A stretch of DNA of 64,000 bases, taken from NCBI RefSeq assembly GCF_963678635.1, contig NC_087067.1:8417716-8481715 (forward strand), in the 5' to 3' direction. Position numbers and translations under genes: made by a program. The stretch comes from Symsagittifera roscoffensis. Its lineage: Eukaryota > Xenacoelomorpha > Acoela > Convolutidae. Positions 34,615 to 45,601 of this stretch are shown here, in pieces; position 1 is the stretch's first letter, and each line of letters begins with the position of its first letter. The notes under the pieces were generated by a model. The model worked only from the letters and a program-made list of their open reading frames with translations, had not been told where the DNA came from and did not search any database.

Positions 34615-35052
34615 TTTTGTATCATACCATACTCAAGAAATCATACCTTGGGTATGGTATGATTTTTCCAGTCTGTGGATTCCTGAAACATTTCTCCGAT
34701 ATTACCGATGGTTGATCTGCATAGGTGTAGTGCCTGCATTATAGTGCCTGCATAGGTGTAGTGCCAGCAGTTTTGTATCATACCATACTCAAGAAATCAT
34801 ACCTTGAGTATGGCTTGATTTTTCCAGTCTGTGGATTCCTGAAACATTTCTCCGATATTACCGATGGTTGATCTGCATAGGTGTAGTGCCTGCATTATAG
34901 TGCCTGCATAGGTGTAGTGCCAGCAGTTTTGTATCATACCATACTCAAGAAATCATACCTTGAGTATGGTATGATTTTTCCAGTCTGTGGATTCCTGAAA
35001 CATTTCTCCGATATTACCGATGGTTGATCTGCATAGGTGTAGTGCCTGCATT
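34615..35052. repeat. 156-bp minisatellite, 2.8 units, with hairpin core
   Basis: Units start at 34615, 34771 and 34927 (TTTTGTATCATACCATAC). Each contains ATCATACCATACTCAAG, a 9-base spacer and the inverted CTTGAGTATGGTATGAT; arms of 17 bases are perfect in the third unit and have one or two mismatches in the others. Within each unit CTGCATAGGTGTAGTGCC also appears twice. Units are almost identical, indicating recent expansion. Confidence 0.9.
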
Positions 35053-35331
35053 TCTGGCAACTTAGCAACCCAAAACCAGGTTAAAACTGGGCTTTCTATT
35101 GACATTAAGTTGTCCGATGGGCCATCTATAGTAATCCGGTTTTCTGCTGATCTCGGGACATCGCTCAACGTTTGCCTCGGAATAACCTACATCGGGCTTC
35201 CAAAGCAGTTCGAAGCGCCGCTTCCGAAATGGATTCCTAAGAGCTTTGGACTATTGACTCAAACTTTTCTTCAGTGTGCCCGAAACTCCTTTGCCTCTGA
35301 AGATTTAGCACCTAAATTTATTGCATTATAA
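35020..35331 (+). other. GC-richer open frame after the minisatellite, nature unknown
   Basis: A 103-codon plus-strand frame starts inside the last minisatellite unit and continues through unique DNA of about 46 percent GC to TAA at 35331. The non-repeat part (N-L-A-T-Q-N-Q-V-K-T-G-L-S-I-D-I-K-L) looks protein-like. The minus strand is also open over 34953-35168. I recognise no family in either and see no convincing splice sites. It might be an exon or an old transposon piece. Confidence 0.3.
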
Positions 35332-37337
35332 GATTTTTGAATCACTTTCCTTGAGTCCAATGTAATCATATGATCAATTTTGCGCACAAATTTAACCTCT
35401 TAGAATATCAAAGTAGGGTTCTGGTTTCAATAGATCTTGTTTTTTTTTCGAAAAATTTTAGATTCTTTTCGTTGTGCGCTAAAAACAGTTACTTTATATG
35501 AGCACTGACTCGTTTCCTCGGTACGGCTTCCGTAAGCAAACTCCTGAACTCCAAGAAAATCAGCGTCAAAAAACTCCGGCCAATCGAATAAGATAAAATA
35601 GTCGGGAACATTTCCAGTGCGATTAATTGGGAATTACTCAAAATCCAAATCAAATTGAAACAATTACCCAAATTATTATAGAAACAGATCATTCTCAATT
35701 AATCAAAATTGATACCATTCAAATAATCTTCGAGTAACTCTTCGAATAACAATGGCAGACATTATTCAAGTAACCCCAATAGGAACCATTCTAATAACAG
35801 AACTAGAAACTTTTCCAATAACTAACCATACAATACATCTTATAACAAAAGATCACGAAACAATTCGGGATCTAGATTCAATTCTTATTAATTCATCCAT
35901 ATAAAATCTGGAATCAAGCTGAAATTGAATCAGAACTTGAAATACCGAAGTAACTCTTTGATTGAAGCTCATTTAGCACTGATAGCATAAGTTGACTGAT
36001 TAAATTGGAGACAGCTAGCTTAGGGCTACCATTTGAGAAAAAGCCGTTCAATGAAATGTCTCCAAGGTTTTCAACTCGCTCAGAATTTGAATTTTCCACA
36101 ATTAATTTTTCAACCTACTCACGAAAAAAAAACAATTTTTTCTTATAAAAAAAACTATTGGCTGTAGCTGTAAACTATACTTAAAAACTTTTCAGTTTTA
36201 ATCAAATTGACTTATTTTTCCCAAATTTTAACAAAAATTTTGGGCGTAAACGCTATTTTGACCCATCTCAAAAATGTTGTCAAAACAGTGTGCAGAAAGA
36301 TTAGCACTCGAATCATTGAGGCAATTCTTGGGAAATAAAACGTTTATAATGCGCTGATAACGTAATATGACTGATTAAAACGGCAGTTCTCGTCCAAAGG
36401 CTATCATTTTAGAAAGCTTTTCTCAACAAACTGTCTGCCAACTTGTCAAAATGTGATTATTCTACAGCTAAGTTTCCACCCTAACCTTGAAAAATAACAC
36501 TAGTCCTCATCCCTCTAGATATGAACAATGGCTGTATTTCATAATTATGTACCTTTCCTTGTTGAAAATTTTTATTGATTTTTTACCACGTACACATTTT
36601 CAGTTTTTTTCTAACTTTTTGGAAATACTACTTTGACCACTCTTGAAGTTCTGTTCAAAACAATGTCGGTGAAAAATCATTCGTTTGACAATTAATCTTG
36701 AATTTTTTTTAAATCAAAATTGAGATTTAAAAAAATTGTTTGGAAAAAGAGAAAAATGATTGGAGTTTCTTTGTTTTTCATACTGAATTACCAGCTTAAT
36801 AGCAAACATGGTTAAAATTTGTGGAAAAAAAACCCTGATCTCAAATGATGGAAATAAAACGAGAAATCAACCGCTCAGAAATTGAATCTGAAACTGGATC
36901 AGTAGATCAAATTTCTATCTCCCAGTCATTCTGTGATCTCCGAGAATTGCCGTGAGCTTTGCGGTTTGATTTTGAATTAAAGAAGTTTCTTTAAACTAAT
37001 CAATTAGTCCATGTTACTTCATTTAATGTGCAACTTGTGTCTCAGTATGATGTTTTTGCATACGGATCAACATATAGTAATGTCCTGGACCAGAAAACAA
37101 AACGATTGCTGAAATTCATGTTGAGAATTTAGAATTATCATTTACTAACATATTTTAGAAGATAGCTGAGAAGATAGTATTATCGGCAAACGAACTTCAT
37201 TTGTATGAGTTATTAAAAACAATATTAAAAGCATTCAAGAGAGCAAATCTTTTTCACTTTTTGTACAAAAATCTTTCCATGAAAAACTAAGAGACCAAAT
37301 ATTGAAGACACGTAATACGGCTCGTAGAATGGAGGTA
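35332..37337. other. No gene seen
   Basis: AT-rich. Recurrent words such as ATTCAAATAAT and TCAGAA(A/C)TTGAATC suggest very old diverged repeats, but no unit can be delimited. Confidence 0.4.
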
Positions 37338-37523
37338 TCTGCCTATAAAACATCTCTTTTTTCTTTTCTTCTAAATTATTTTTGTATCATTTTTTGGTTT
37401 TTGTTTGTTTTCTGCAGAAAAACCATGCAATCTGCCTATAAAACATCTCTTTTTTCTTTTTTTTTCTAAATTATTTTTGTATCATTTTTTGGTTTTGTTT
37501 GTTTTCTGCAGAAAAACCATGCA
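37338..37523. repeat. 93-bp tandem duplication
   Basis: Two near-identical units beginning TCTGCCTATAAAACATC (37338 and 37431), each ending TTTTCTGCAGAAAAACCATGCAA. Confidence 0.9.
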
Positions 37524-39227
37524 AATTTTACGAACGGCGCATAAATTGTTCAGATGAACACTTTGTACAAACTTCAATAAAATTGGCAAAATATCCTTGA
37601 TCTCAAATGATGTTGATTACAAAAGCTGTAAATTTATCTGTCAGATACATCTGAAAACAGACTTTTAGTTTCAGTGAGGATCTCGTATTCATTGATGACT
37701 CATTGTTGCAGCGTCAAAATATCACAAATGGTAAGATTTTTTAGCGGCAACATATCAATAACTGATCAGTAATACTTTTACAATCAGCATGGAATCGTTG
37801 TTAAATCATTTACGATATAGTCTTTCTGATATGTTGATTTTAGTCTTTCGTTTGTTTAAGAGCAAACTTAGAAAAAAAATAAGAGATTGAGCTCCAATTA
37901 GCATCTTGATTGTTTTAAGTTTATTAGATTAATTTATATCAACTTATTAAAAAACTTATTTAAAAAAAACGTCACTATCTGCTAACAATAAAAAATGTCT
38001 AACAGAAACATCACAAGTGCAAATAAACAATCATGTAATTGAGCACACTTATTTTCCCCTGCCTTGGTATAATTCTGGAGAAAAACTTGAACTTCTTATA
38101 GCATATTGAACATTTAAATAAAATAGGTGGCACATTTTATAGATTGATAAAAAAATTGTCAACTAAACAAATAGTTTAATTAATTAAAGTTTATGCGCAA
38201 GTGTGATTTAGTATGATCTTTTGGCATATGGTTCTGAAAACTAATCGTAAATTGACATCCCACACTAGAAATTGAATTGATTTATTGTCTTTCAGAAATT
38301 GTAAGTATCAATCGGTAACAGACGTTAAGGCTGGAAACGAACTAATTTCGGCAAGAAATTTTTTTTTTGAAAACTTAACCCAGTGAAAACAAAACATTTC
38401 AGTAATGAAAGACATATTCAGTTCTTATACATCATCGCATATGAGACAATAGACAAAAAAGGCGTGGTATCTCTAATTCAAATTCGCAAGGTGGAGTTGC
38501 TGCGTTTTTAAAACTTTATAGATACGATTTTTTCACGGCTGTGCACTAGACTGAAATTTGTTTCATTCTAGAATCCAAACTAGATAAGTTTACAAACAGT
38601 TTCAATTCGTTTTGAAATCAATGGCACGAACCACATTTTTTTTTGGTAATTAGCAGCATAGAAAACAAACAGCTACTTCAAAAAACATTTTTCCTGTTGT
38701 TTTCTGTTTTACATTTTTTTTCTCATTTTGTTTTTATTTCCGTTTAGTTTTTTTACATTCGATTTTTTTCCGCTGAATCTTCATGAATTTAATTGAAGTT
38801 GGTGAAGAAAATTTGATCTCAAATGATGAAGATAAAATAGAAACAATTATATCCGCTCGGTGGCATATGAAAAGGTCAGTTGTGAGTTTTTGTATAATAT
38901 TTGCCTTATAAAAATGCTATTGATTATTAACAAATTTCGAATTTTTCTCTCGTTGTTGATGTTCACGAAGCCTAATTCTTTTGCCGTGTTTTCTAATAAT
39001 TTGAAATTTTAAAAAATGTTTCTAGAAACGTAATTTTTTTTTCGTTCTCACAAAACCTTATACTCATTTTTGCATTTCTCTGCTTAGATTGTTGTGGTAG
39101 AGAAGTTTTGGGATCTATGAAAAGCAACAGCGTCGGCAATCCGTAGTATATTTGGGAATCGAACGTGGGTTTTTATTTTATATCTATTTACTTTACATTG
39201 AAAAATATTTTTGTCGTAAAATAAACG
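37524..39227. other. No gene seen
   Basis: AT-rich DNA without recognised features. Confidence 0.45.
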
Positions 39228-39298
39228 AAAAGCACCATACAACGAAAAGCATTTTCTAAGTAGACCAAGAAAATGCCTTTTGTTGTACGGTGTCTTTT
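39228..39298. repeat. 71-nt hairpin
   Basis: Arms 39228-39256 and 39269-39298 pair over about 29 positions with a few mismatches, around a 12-base loop (TAAGTAGACCAA). Length and shape are those of a microRNA precursor, but a small palindromic transposon remnant would look the same. Confidence 0.6.
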
Positions 39299-40814
39299 AT
39301 ACGCAAACTTTTCATTCCAAGGTAAAGTATTTAAAAAAATTTTTGTCTCAGTATTTTTTTTACTCAATTTTTGTCGCTTTTTTAATCAAACTTGTCTTCA
39401 TGAAAATCATTTTAAAAGAGTTGAAAAGAGTCTGAGCTTTCCTAAGAATGGAGCTTGTGATTTTTAGCTTCCGTTTTCCATTAAAAACTATCAACTTAAA
39501 AGGAAATTAAGTAAGTGCAACTTAGAAAACCCAAGTACGGGGAAAACGGAAAACTCGCAGGAGATTAAGTTGTTGGGGTTTGAGTTTCCCCGTCTTAAAG
39601 CTTCTGCTGCCTTAATTTTCTTTCGTAATTGTCATTAGTGGCTGAAAGCTTTCGAAAATAAAAAAAATAACTATTAGGTTTCAAGTCAACCTAAACATAC
39701 GCACGTTACGCCCGTATTTTGAACAAGCTAGAATAGATTTAATTGAGTTTTTATAATAAACTGATTTAAAAATTGTCAACCTAAACAACCTTTGCTTTTA
39801 AAATTTTTTCAATCAGGGTAGTTTTGAATATATCTCCTTTGCTAATTGAGCTATAGCACTTTTACCCCGCTGCATGAAGCAAAAATATTTCAACTGGAGG
39901 TGATTTTCATAATGGACAAAATAATGAGGTTACATCAGAAAGTCATTGAACCGGGGGGAGTTTTTGTCCTAATGATATAGTCGAAAGGATTTGTGACAGT
40001 ACTTAGCGGGCTAATTATCGTTTTGCAAGACTATAAAAATAGCAGACAAATTGAATAGAGGTTCATCATAGCAGAAATTTTGCATAAAAGTTCATCATAG
40101 CAGACAATTTGCATAAAAAATCATCTTTTAATCATCATAACAGGACATAGGTCACGACTTGTAAAAGCTAATGTTTTCTGTTGAATATATCGGGGCTTGG
40201 GCCTTGTACATATTAAACTTTGAATTAGTAGTTTTGGGGGTAAAAACTTGTTATAGGTAAAGTAATATCGACATTGTTTTACAAGAACCTTAACTTTTTT
40301 TAGAGTAGATAGTTATAAAAAAACATCCTTTATACCAAGTTTAAACAGAAAAATGTGCGGCGCGCCTAAATTAATCATTTTTAGACGCTGAATCTGTCTT
40401 GATCATTTGCTTAGTATAGTATAAGCATATACTAAAAACGGCTGATATGTGTTCAGTGAATTCTGCACGGGTCCAAATCTACCTTAAAATAGAATCAAGC
40501 GGAAATATTAAAATCAGTCAGAGTCGAGATAAAAATGCCTTATGTCGAGACATGATCTTACCACATTCTACTGAAACTAAATTGAACTAACATTTGAGAC
40601 TGAGATTTTAACAGCAACGCAGCAGATAGCACAGAGAAGATTAGCAAACTATCTGCCAGATAAAAAATCGAACATTTAAACTGTCATTACAAGCTGATCC
40701 AAAAAAGCTATTCATACTACTTCTAGAAATTGACTAAAAGCGCTAGTCATACAATTACATTGGTGCAAAATATTGCAGGAAAATTTTCATGACTACCCGC
40801 ACCGAAGTTTCATG
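39299..40814. other. No gene seen; a short tandem near 40062-40125
   Basis: AT-rich. Around 40062-40125 the unit TTCATCATAGCAGA(A/C)A..TTTGCATAAAA occurs twice in tandem with a partial third copy. Confidence 0.45.
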
Positions 40815-41040
40815 GATAATAATCGATTATATTGGATTTTTGTTGACAGTCTCAACAAAATTACAAAAATAATCGATGATAATCGATTAAAAATGGATTA
40901 TAATGATACTATTTTTCTAAGCAATATAATCCGAATATAATCGATTATAATCGATTATTTTTGGAAGAAAATGAACCTTTTTTTAAAGCAAAACAATCCA
41001 TTTTTAATCGATTATAATCGATTATAATCGGTTATAATTG
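40815..41040. repeat. Cluster of ATAATCGAT palindromic words
   Basis: TATAATCGATTATAATCGAT-type words occur at least eight times over about 220 bp. ATCGAT is palindromic and TAATC/GATTA is the core read by several homeodomains. A weaker cluster lies at 55000-55870. Confidence 0.7.
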
Positions 41041-41452
41041 CGAATTTCTTCTTTTAAATTTTCAGGAAAACTGTTATCAATGTCAGTTGCTTAGTATGGA
41101 ATAAATTAAGTTCCTTTCAATATGTTTTCATAATTTTTTTTTGACCATTTTTTTTTTCAAGTTTTCGAAAAAAAACCTTTGAAATTGTGCGACCTCAAAT
41201 TGACTTTTAAACGCAGTTAGTTTCAAACATGACAAAATATGAGTAATAATCCTTCGTAATTTTATATTTTACTCTGGACCCTGGAAACTTTATACCCTGA
41301 AACGTTAATTCGTGATTATGATTAATTATGACTGACCCAGTTTATCCTTCTTGTTAATCCAGAAATTATTACTTGAATTTTATGGTCGGCGCTGGCAGCT
41401 ATTATGGTAAATGGTTTTCGCAAACAAAGAAGACTGGTTAAATTCATAAAAT

Positions 41453-41719
41453 CAGGGGCGGATTTAGGGGGGGATTCGACCCCCTGCCGACCCAAAAGTT
41501 CCCCCTTCGGTACTATTTTGAGGTATCCATTTTTGATGACGGACCCTAAAATTTTCCTAAGCGGCTTTTCGGACCTGTTTTTTCAAAAATTTGTCAGCGT
41601 CTTTTTACTGCTTTAGGAGAGATCGGAAAATCAATTTGGCCGACCTAATAAAAAGTCGTCAAAATTTTCAAAAATTTTTGAGAGTCCGCCCCCTCGTGAA
41701 AATCCTAGATCCGCCCCTG
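41453..41719. repeat. Family B repeat, short form
   Basis: Clean inverted ends: CAGGGGCGGATTTAGG at the left and CCTAGATCCGCCCCTG at the right. The middle is deleted relative to longer copies. Confidence 0.9.
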
Positions 41720-41734
41720 CTTTTATATATATAT

Positions 41735-42209
41735 AAACTAATTTTGAGAGGGGTGTGCGCGCCAAAAGAACGAGATTTTTTCTATCAAAATTTTCAAAAA
41801 ATGCCTAAGAACGGCTTTTTGACCTGTTTTTTTAAACATTCGCGTGAGACGCAAAATTGTTGGCCAAAACATGGTCTCCTTAGTGCTTTGGGAGAGCTCG
41901 GAAAATCAATCATTACGAGGCCAAACTGTGCATTTTGTGCATTGCAAGCGGATTCCGCAACAAGGACGCCCCCTTTGTTCTTCATTTGTTTTATACTTTC
42001 CTTTGATAGTTTCGACAAATTTTTAACATGTTTAAGGACTTGTCTCTGGAATCCAGGAACATACAGACACAAAATTGTGCGCCTATCCAGTGCACAGTTT
42101 GGACTCGTAATGATTTGGCCGATCCAAAAAAAATCGACAAAAACTTCGACATTTTTGAATATCCAACCCCCCCCCCCCCCTCTCGAGAAAATCCTAGATC
42201 CTCCCCTGA
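41735..42209. repeat. Family B repeat carrying a family D insertion
   Basis: From ACTAATTTTGAGAGGGGTG to CCTAGATCCTCCCCTG. It is split at GGAAAATCAAT^TTGGCC by the element at 41911-42113; the neighbouring copy at 41453-41719 shows the uninterrupted sequence. Confidence 0.85.
41911..42113. repeat. Family D miniature inverted-repeat element, copy 4 (nested)
   Basis: 203 bp with inverted ends CATTACGAGGCCAAACTGTGCA and TGCACAGTTTGGACTCGTAATG (one extra base in the left end). The target can be read from other family B copies, and only two bases (AT) appear duplicated. Confidence 0.85.
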
Positions 42210-42561
42210 CTAGACTAATGATTCGACCAAAAGTGTCGAAAATTTTTGAGTCAAAATTCAAATTTTTTGAGCCAAACTGTCTCCGTTCTCCGTTAGACTT
42301 TGCTGAATTTGATAAAATTGTTTGACGAAAACTTTCATGAATTAATTGGGATTTGATACCGTTTTTTATCAAATGCATGACAAAAAATAGAAAAAATTTT
42401 TTAACAAAATAATGAAAACTTAGGTTTCTATTCCCAAATTTCTTGGTTGGGTCTAATTCCTGCGTTAATTTTAGACTTTACATTCATTCTTTTATTCAAA
42501 CTACCTGCAAGATACTAATCTCTTGATCTCCCAGCAAACTTTTCTGCAATGTTTGAGAATT
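42210..42561. other. No gene seen
   Basis: AT-rich filler between repeats. Confidence 0.45.
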
Positions 42562-43013
42562 GGGCTCTTTTCCACTTCCCCCCTTCAAATTCGATTTTGA
42601 AAGGCTTATTTAACGATGTCATAATGCAGTGAAATTTAGCGTGGTGAACAAATAGACAAGTGTAAACAGCTTTGTTTTTCATACTTTACAGCGTAACATC
42701 GCGCATTTAGCCGTAATAACACCTAAAACAAACATAAAGCTCGGTATTTTGAAAAGGGGGGGGCTGGAAAAGATACGAGAATTGAAACAGCCTTCTGATT
42801 GGCTCTTTTCCAGTCCCCCCTTTCAAAATACCGATATTTATGTTTGTTTTACGTGTTATTACGGCTAAATGCGTGATGTTACGAAGTAAAGTATGAAGAA
42901 CAAATCTGTTCAAAGTTGTCGATTTCTTCATCACGCCAAATTTCATTGCATTATGACAATGTTAAATGAGCTTTTCAAATTTGAATTTGAAAGGGGGAAC
43001 TGGAAAAGAGGCT
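42562..43013. repeat. Two family C elements in inverted orientation
   Basis: 42562-42774 and 42801-43013 are about 213 bp each, mutually inverted and 26 bp apart. Each has its own inverted ends (GGCTCTTTTCCA..CCCCCC and inverted). Together they form a stem of about 210 bp. They share GTTTGTTTTA.GTGTTATTACGGCTAAATGCG in opposite orientation. Confidence 0.85.
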
Positions 43014-43758
43014 CTGATTTTTCTGATTTTCATTTCATGAAAAATGAAAACTTGCTTAAAATGTTTTTTGATTTTCCCATTTTTATAGAAACGTCTTAGC
43101 GCGAACAAGTGAACAGTTTTTACAACGCTTCTTACATGCAAAATGAGGTATGAAAAAAGTTTAAACAATTTTGTTTTGTAATTTTACAAAGGGGATGAAA
43201 AATGGAAAAAAAATGTTTCGGCTTATTGCAGATTATTACTCCCAGTATTTTATTCTGATTTTAGGCGACGAAAATTTTCCAAAGTAGGCGACAAAGTATT
43301 TCAACACTGAAAAAAATAATTACAAAAAAACAAACTGAAAAAAAATGATCGTTGTATTACAGATTGTGTTTTAAATTTTTAGCTCTCACACGCTCTGAAA
43401 AGTTCAAAATGATGCACAGTGCTAAATTTAATCAACCGGAGAAAACAAATAAAAACTGAAAAATCAAACTTAGAAATTTAATTTTGTTTCTTTACTTTAT
43501 CAATAACAAGGTCCAAATTTTTTCCCAGTTAATTTTTCAATATTAGACGACAAAAAAATTCCAAAGTATGCGGCGAATTACTTCTCAACTGAAAAAAAAA
43601 ACTATAAAAAAAAAGAAACTGAAAAAGGTGGCTTCATAAAGTAGCAACCGAAATTAGCCAATAAAATTTATAGAGACATATCGTGATTAGGCATAAGATT
43701 TATCCTTTCGTTTAGGAAGCTGCTGAGGCAAATTGTGAGAAAAAATTGAAACGTGTTG
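43014..43758. other. No gene seen
   Basis: AT-rich. A unit TTAGGCGACGAAAATTTTCC/ATTAGACGACAAAAAAATTCC..ACTGAAAAAAA recurs at about 43260-43320 and 43544-43610. Confidence 0.45.
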
Positions 43759-44093
43759 CAGGGGCGGATCTAGGATTTTCTCGAAGGGGGGGGCGGATTT
43801 TCAGAAACTTTTGACAACCTTTTTTTAGGTCTACCAAATTGATTTTCCGAGCTCTCCTAAGCACTAAAACGACGCTGTTTTGGACAAATTTTCTGCGCCC
43901 CAGGCAAATTAAAAAAAACAGGTCATAAAAGCCGTTTTTGGGCACTTTAAAAAAACAGGTCATAAAAGCCGTTTTTGGGAAAATTTTGACAAAAAATGCG
44001 TTTTCTTTTTGGCGCGCGCTCCCCCTAAGAGTTAAAATTGCTGGCGCCAGAGGCGCCTTAGAAAAGTTTTACCCCCCTCCAAATCGGCCCCTG
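43759..44093. repeat. Family B repeat with a 33-bp internal duplication
   Basis: CAGGGGCGGATCTAGGATTTTC start and AAATCGGCCCCTG end. The piece AACAGGTCATAAAAGCCG..GGG occurs twice in tandem at about 43917-43980. Confidence 0.85.
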
Positions 44094-45092
44094 ATGTGTT
44101 AACATTTTATTCTCTGGGTATTAACAGATAAAGCTTATTATACCAAATTAAAATTGCATTTAATGTTATAAAAACGACAATTTTTGGTTGTCGAACAAAA
44201 AAATAGTTATTTATTGAAAATTTATCTAGTTTTGCGGTGAAATTTTGGGCCGAATAAATCAAAGTATGCACTATAATATTTTTGCTTAATTTTTAGGCAA
44301 GTTTTGTGTTCATCAATTTTGTGTAGAATCAACCCAATTTCGGAAAAAATCGTTTTAATTTTCAAGTTTTTTTTATTTGGACCGGATATTTTAATTAAGC
44401 ACTATAAAAAAGCGTTTTATGATTAAGAACGAACAACTAGGAAAGGTTTCTGAGATTTATAAAAAGTTGGCGTTGATGCGTTAGTGAAATCGGCTCTTTG
44501 TTGTTCTAAAATAGCAAAATTAGGCATTTTCGAACCATCTTAGTTTGAAAAAAAATCACAGGTGAATAATTATTCTGTGACTGGGAGTTCGAAACGTGTA
44601 AAACAGCATTGGTGGTTTCTACAGTTTTGTTCAAAAAGGGCTAAAATCAAAATCAAAGTTTGTCTTAACGTTATACCAAGCACCAACACTTTGTCGTGTT
44701 TCCGAAAACTCGCAGTAAAATATAACCCGTGCAGAAAACTTTTATAATTTGTTTTTGCAAATCAGAACAAGAATTGCTTATAATCAAATTGTACTTTGAC
44801 CATAATTATAACTAGTTACAAACGCAAAAATATTAAAATATGAAGGATCTCTTAAAATATGACCAATTATACTTTTTGTTACAGACTAATTTTCAAGTCA
44901 ATTACCAAAACTTCTCTCTTTCAACTTTTATTTCATGCACAACAGGTGTTTTGTGAGTCTCCAAATTCCAGGTTTAATGATAAAACACAGCAGCCATAAT
45001 CAATATTTTAAGCACGTATCTCCACAAAAAACACGGCAAATTTCATGTATCTTCTTTGTAAAATATCACCCACAATACTTCATAAATTTACT
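44094..45092. other. No gene seen
   Basis: AT-rich flank of the BEL/Pao element with no recognised feature. Confidence 0.45.
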
Positions 45093-45097
45093 TCATC
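45093..45097. repeat. Target-site duplication, left (TCATC)
   Basis: Identical to 53876-53880. Five bases is the usual target-site length for BEL/Pao integrases. Confidence 0.9.
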
Positions 45098-45601
45098 TGT
45101 TTCCACCTGTGTTCGGTCTGTGGTGGGTCGGTCGAGTATATCGTCGGTCTGTAGATTGGCTGTATGTATCTCGATTAAGAATACGTTTGTTCAATATATA
45201 TATATTTTTCCTTCAATAATTATCGAAAATCATTAAGAGGAAACAACGGAATAATATCTGTTTCGGAACAAAATTATCAAGTTTTAAACGAAATCGAAAT
45301 CGAAAGCGACTTTATTGTCACTACTTTTGCCAATAAGTGGGGATTTTCACGCTTGCCAGAAGTTAGAAGTCAATTCTGGCCACAGTCTAATTAAGTTCAT
45401 GTCCAGAACATCATTTAAAAACAAGTTTGATTTAGGAACATTTTTTATCCGGTTCAAATCAAGTGTATTCCAAGTTTTTTAGTAATAAAATACTTGGAAT
45501 GACCGGGATTTGAACCGGCGACCTTTCGGTTTCAGGTCAAGTAAGTTACCGCTAGACTAGCTGGTCTTGATATGCTTACATTTTAGTTTCAATCTTGAAC
45601 A
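45098..45601 (-). repeat. 3' long terminal repeat of the BEL/Pao element
   Basis: 504 bp, TG at the left and CA at the right on the plus strand. It matches 53368-53875 apart from about fifteen substitutions and small length changes in the (AT)n tract. The tRNA-like block lies 31-107 bp from its minus-strand start. Confidence 0.95.
45495..45571 (-). other. tRNA-like sequence inside the 3' LTR
   Basis: On the minus strand TAGTCTAGCGG (45549-45559) is a perfect A box (TRGYNNARNGG) and GGTTCAAATCC (45506-45516) a perfect B box (GGTTCRANNCC), at normal tRNA spacing. The acceptor stem does not pair properly and the T stem has two mismatches, so a functional tRNA is unlikely; an RNA polymerase III promoter is possible. 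Confidence 0.7.

Noticed and set aside
39120-39170. GTTCGATTCCCA resembling a tRNA T arm
   Set aside because: No A box or acceptor stem is found at tRNA distance on either side.
41591-42325. Open frame of 244 codons, the longest outside the BEL/Pao element
   Set aside because: It runs through a family B repeat and a nested family D element. The overlapping 194-codon frame on the other strand is the same artefact.
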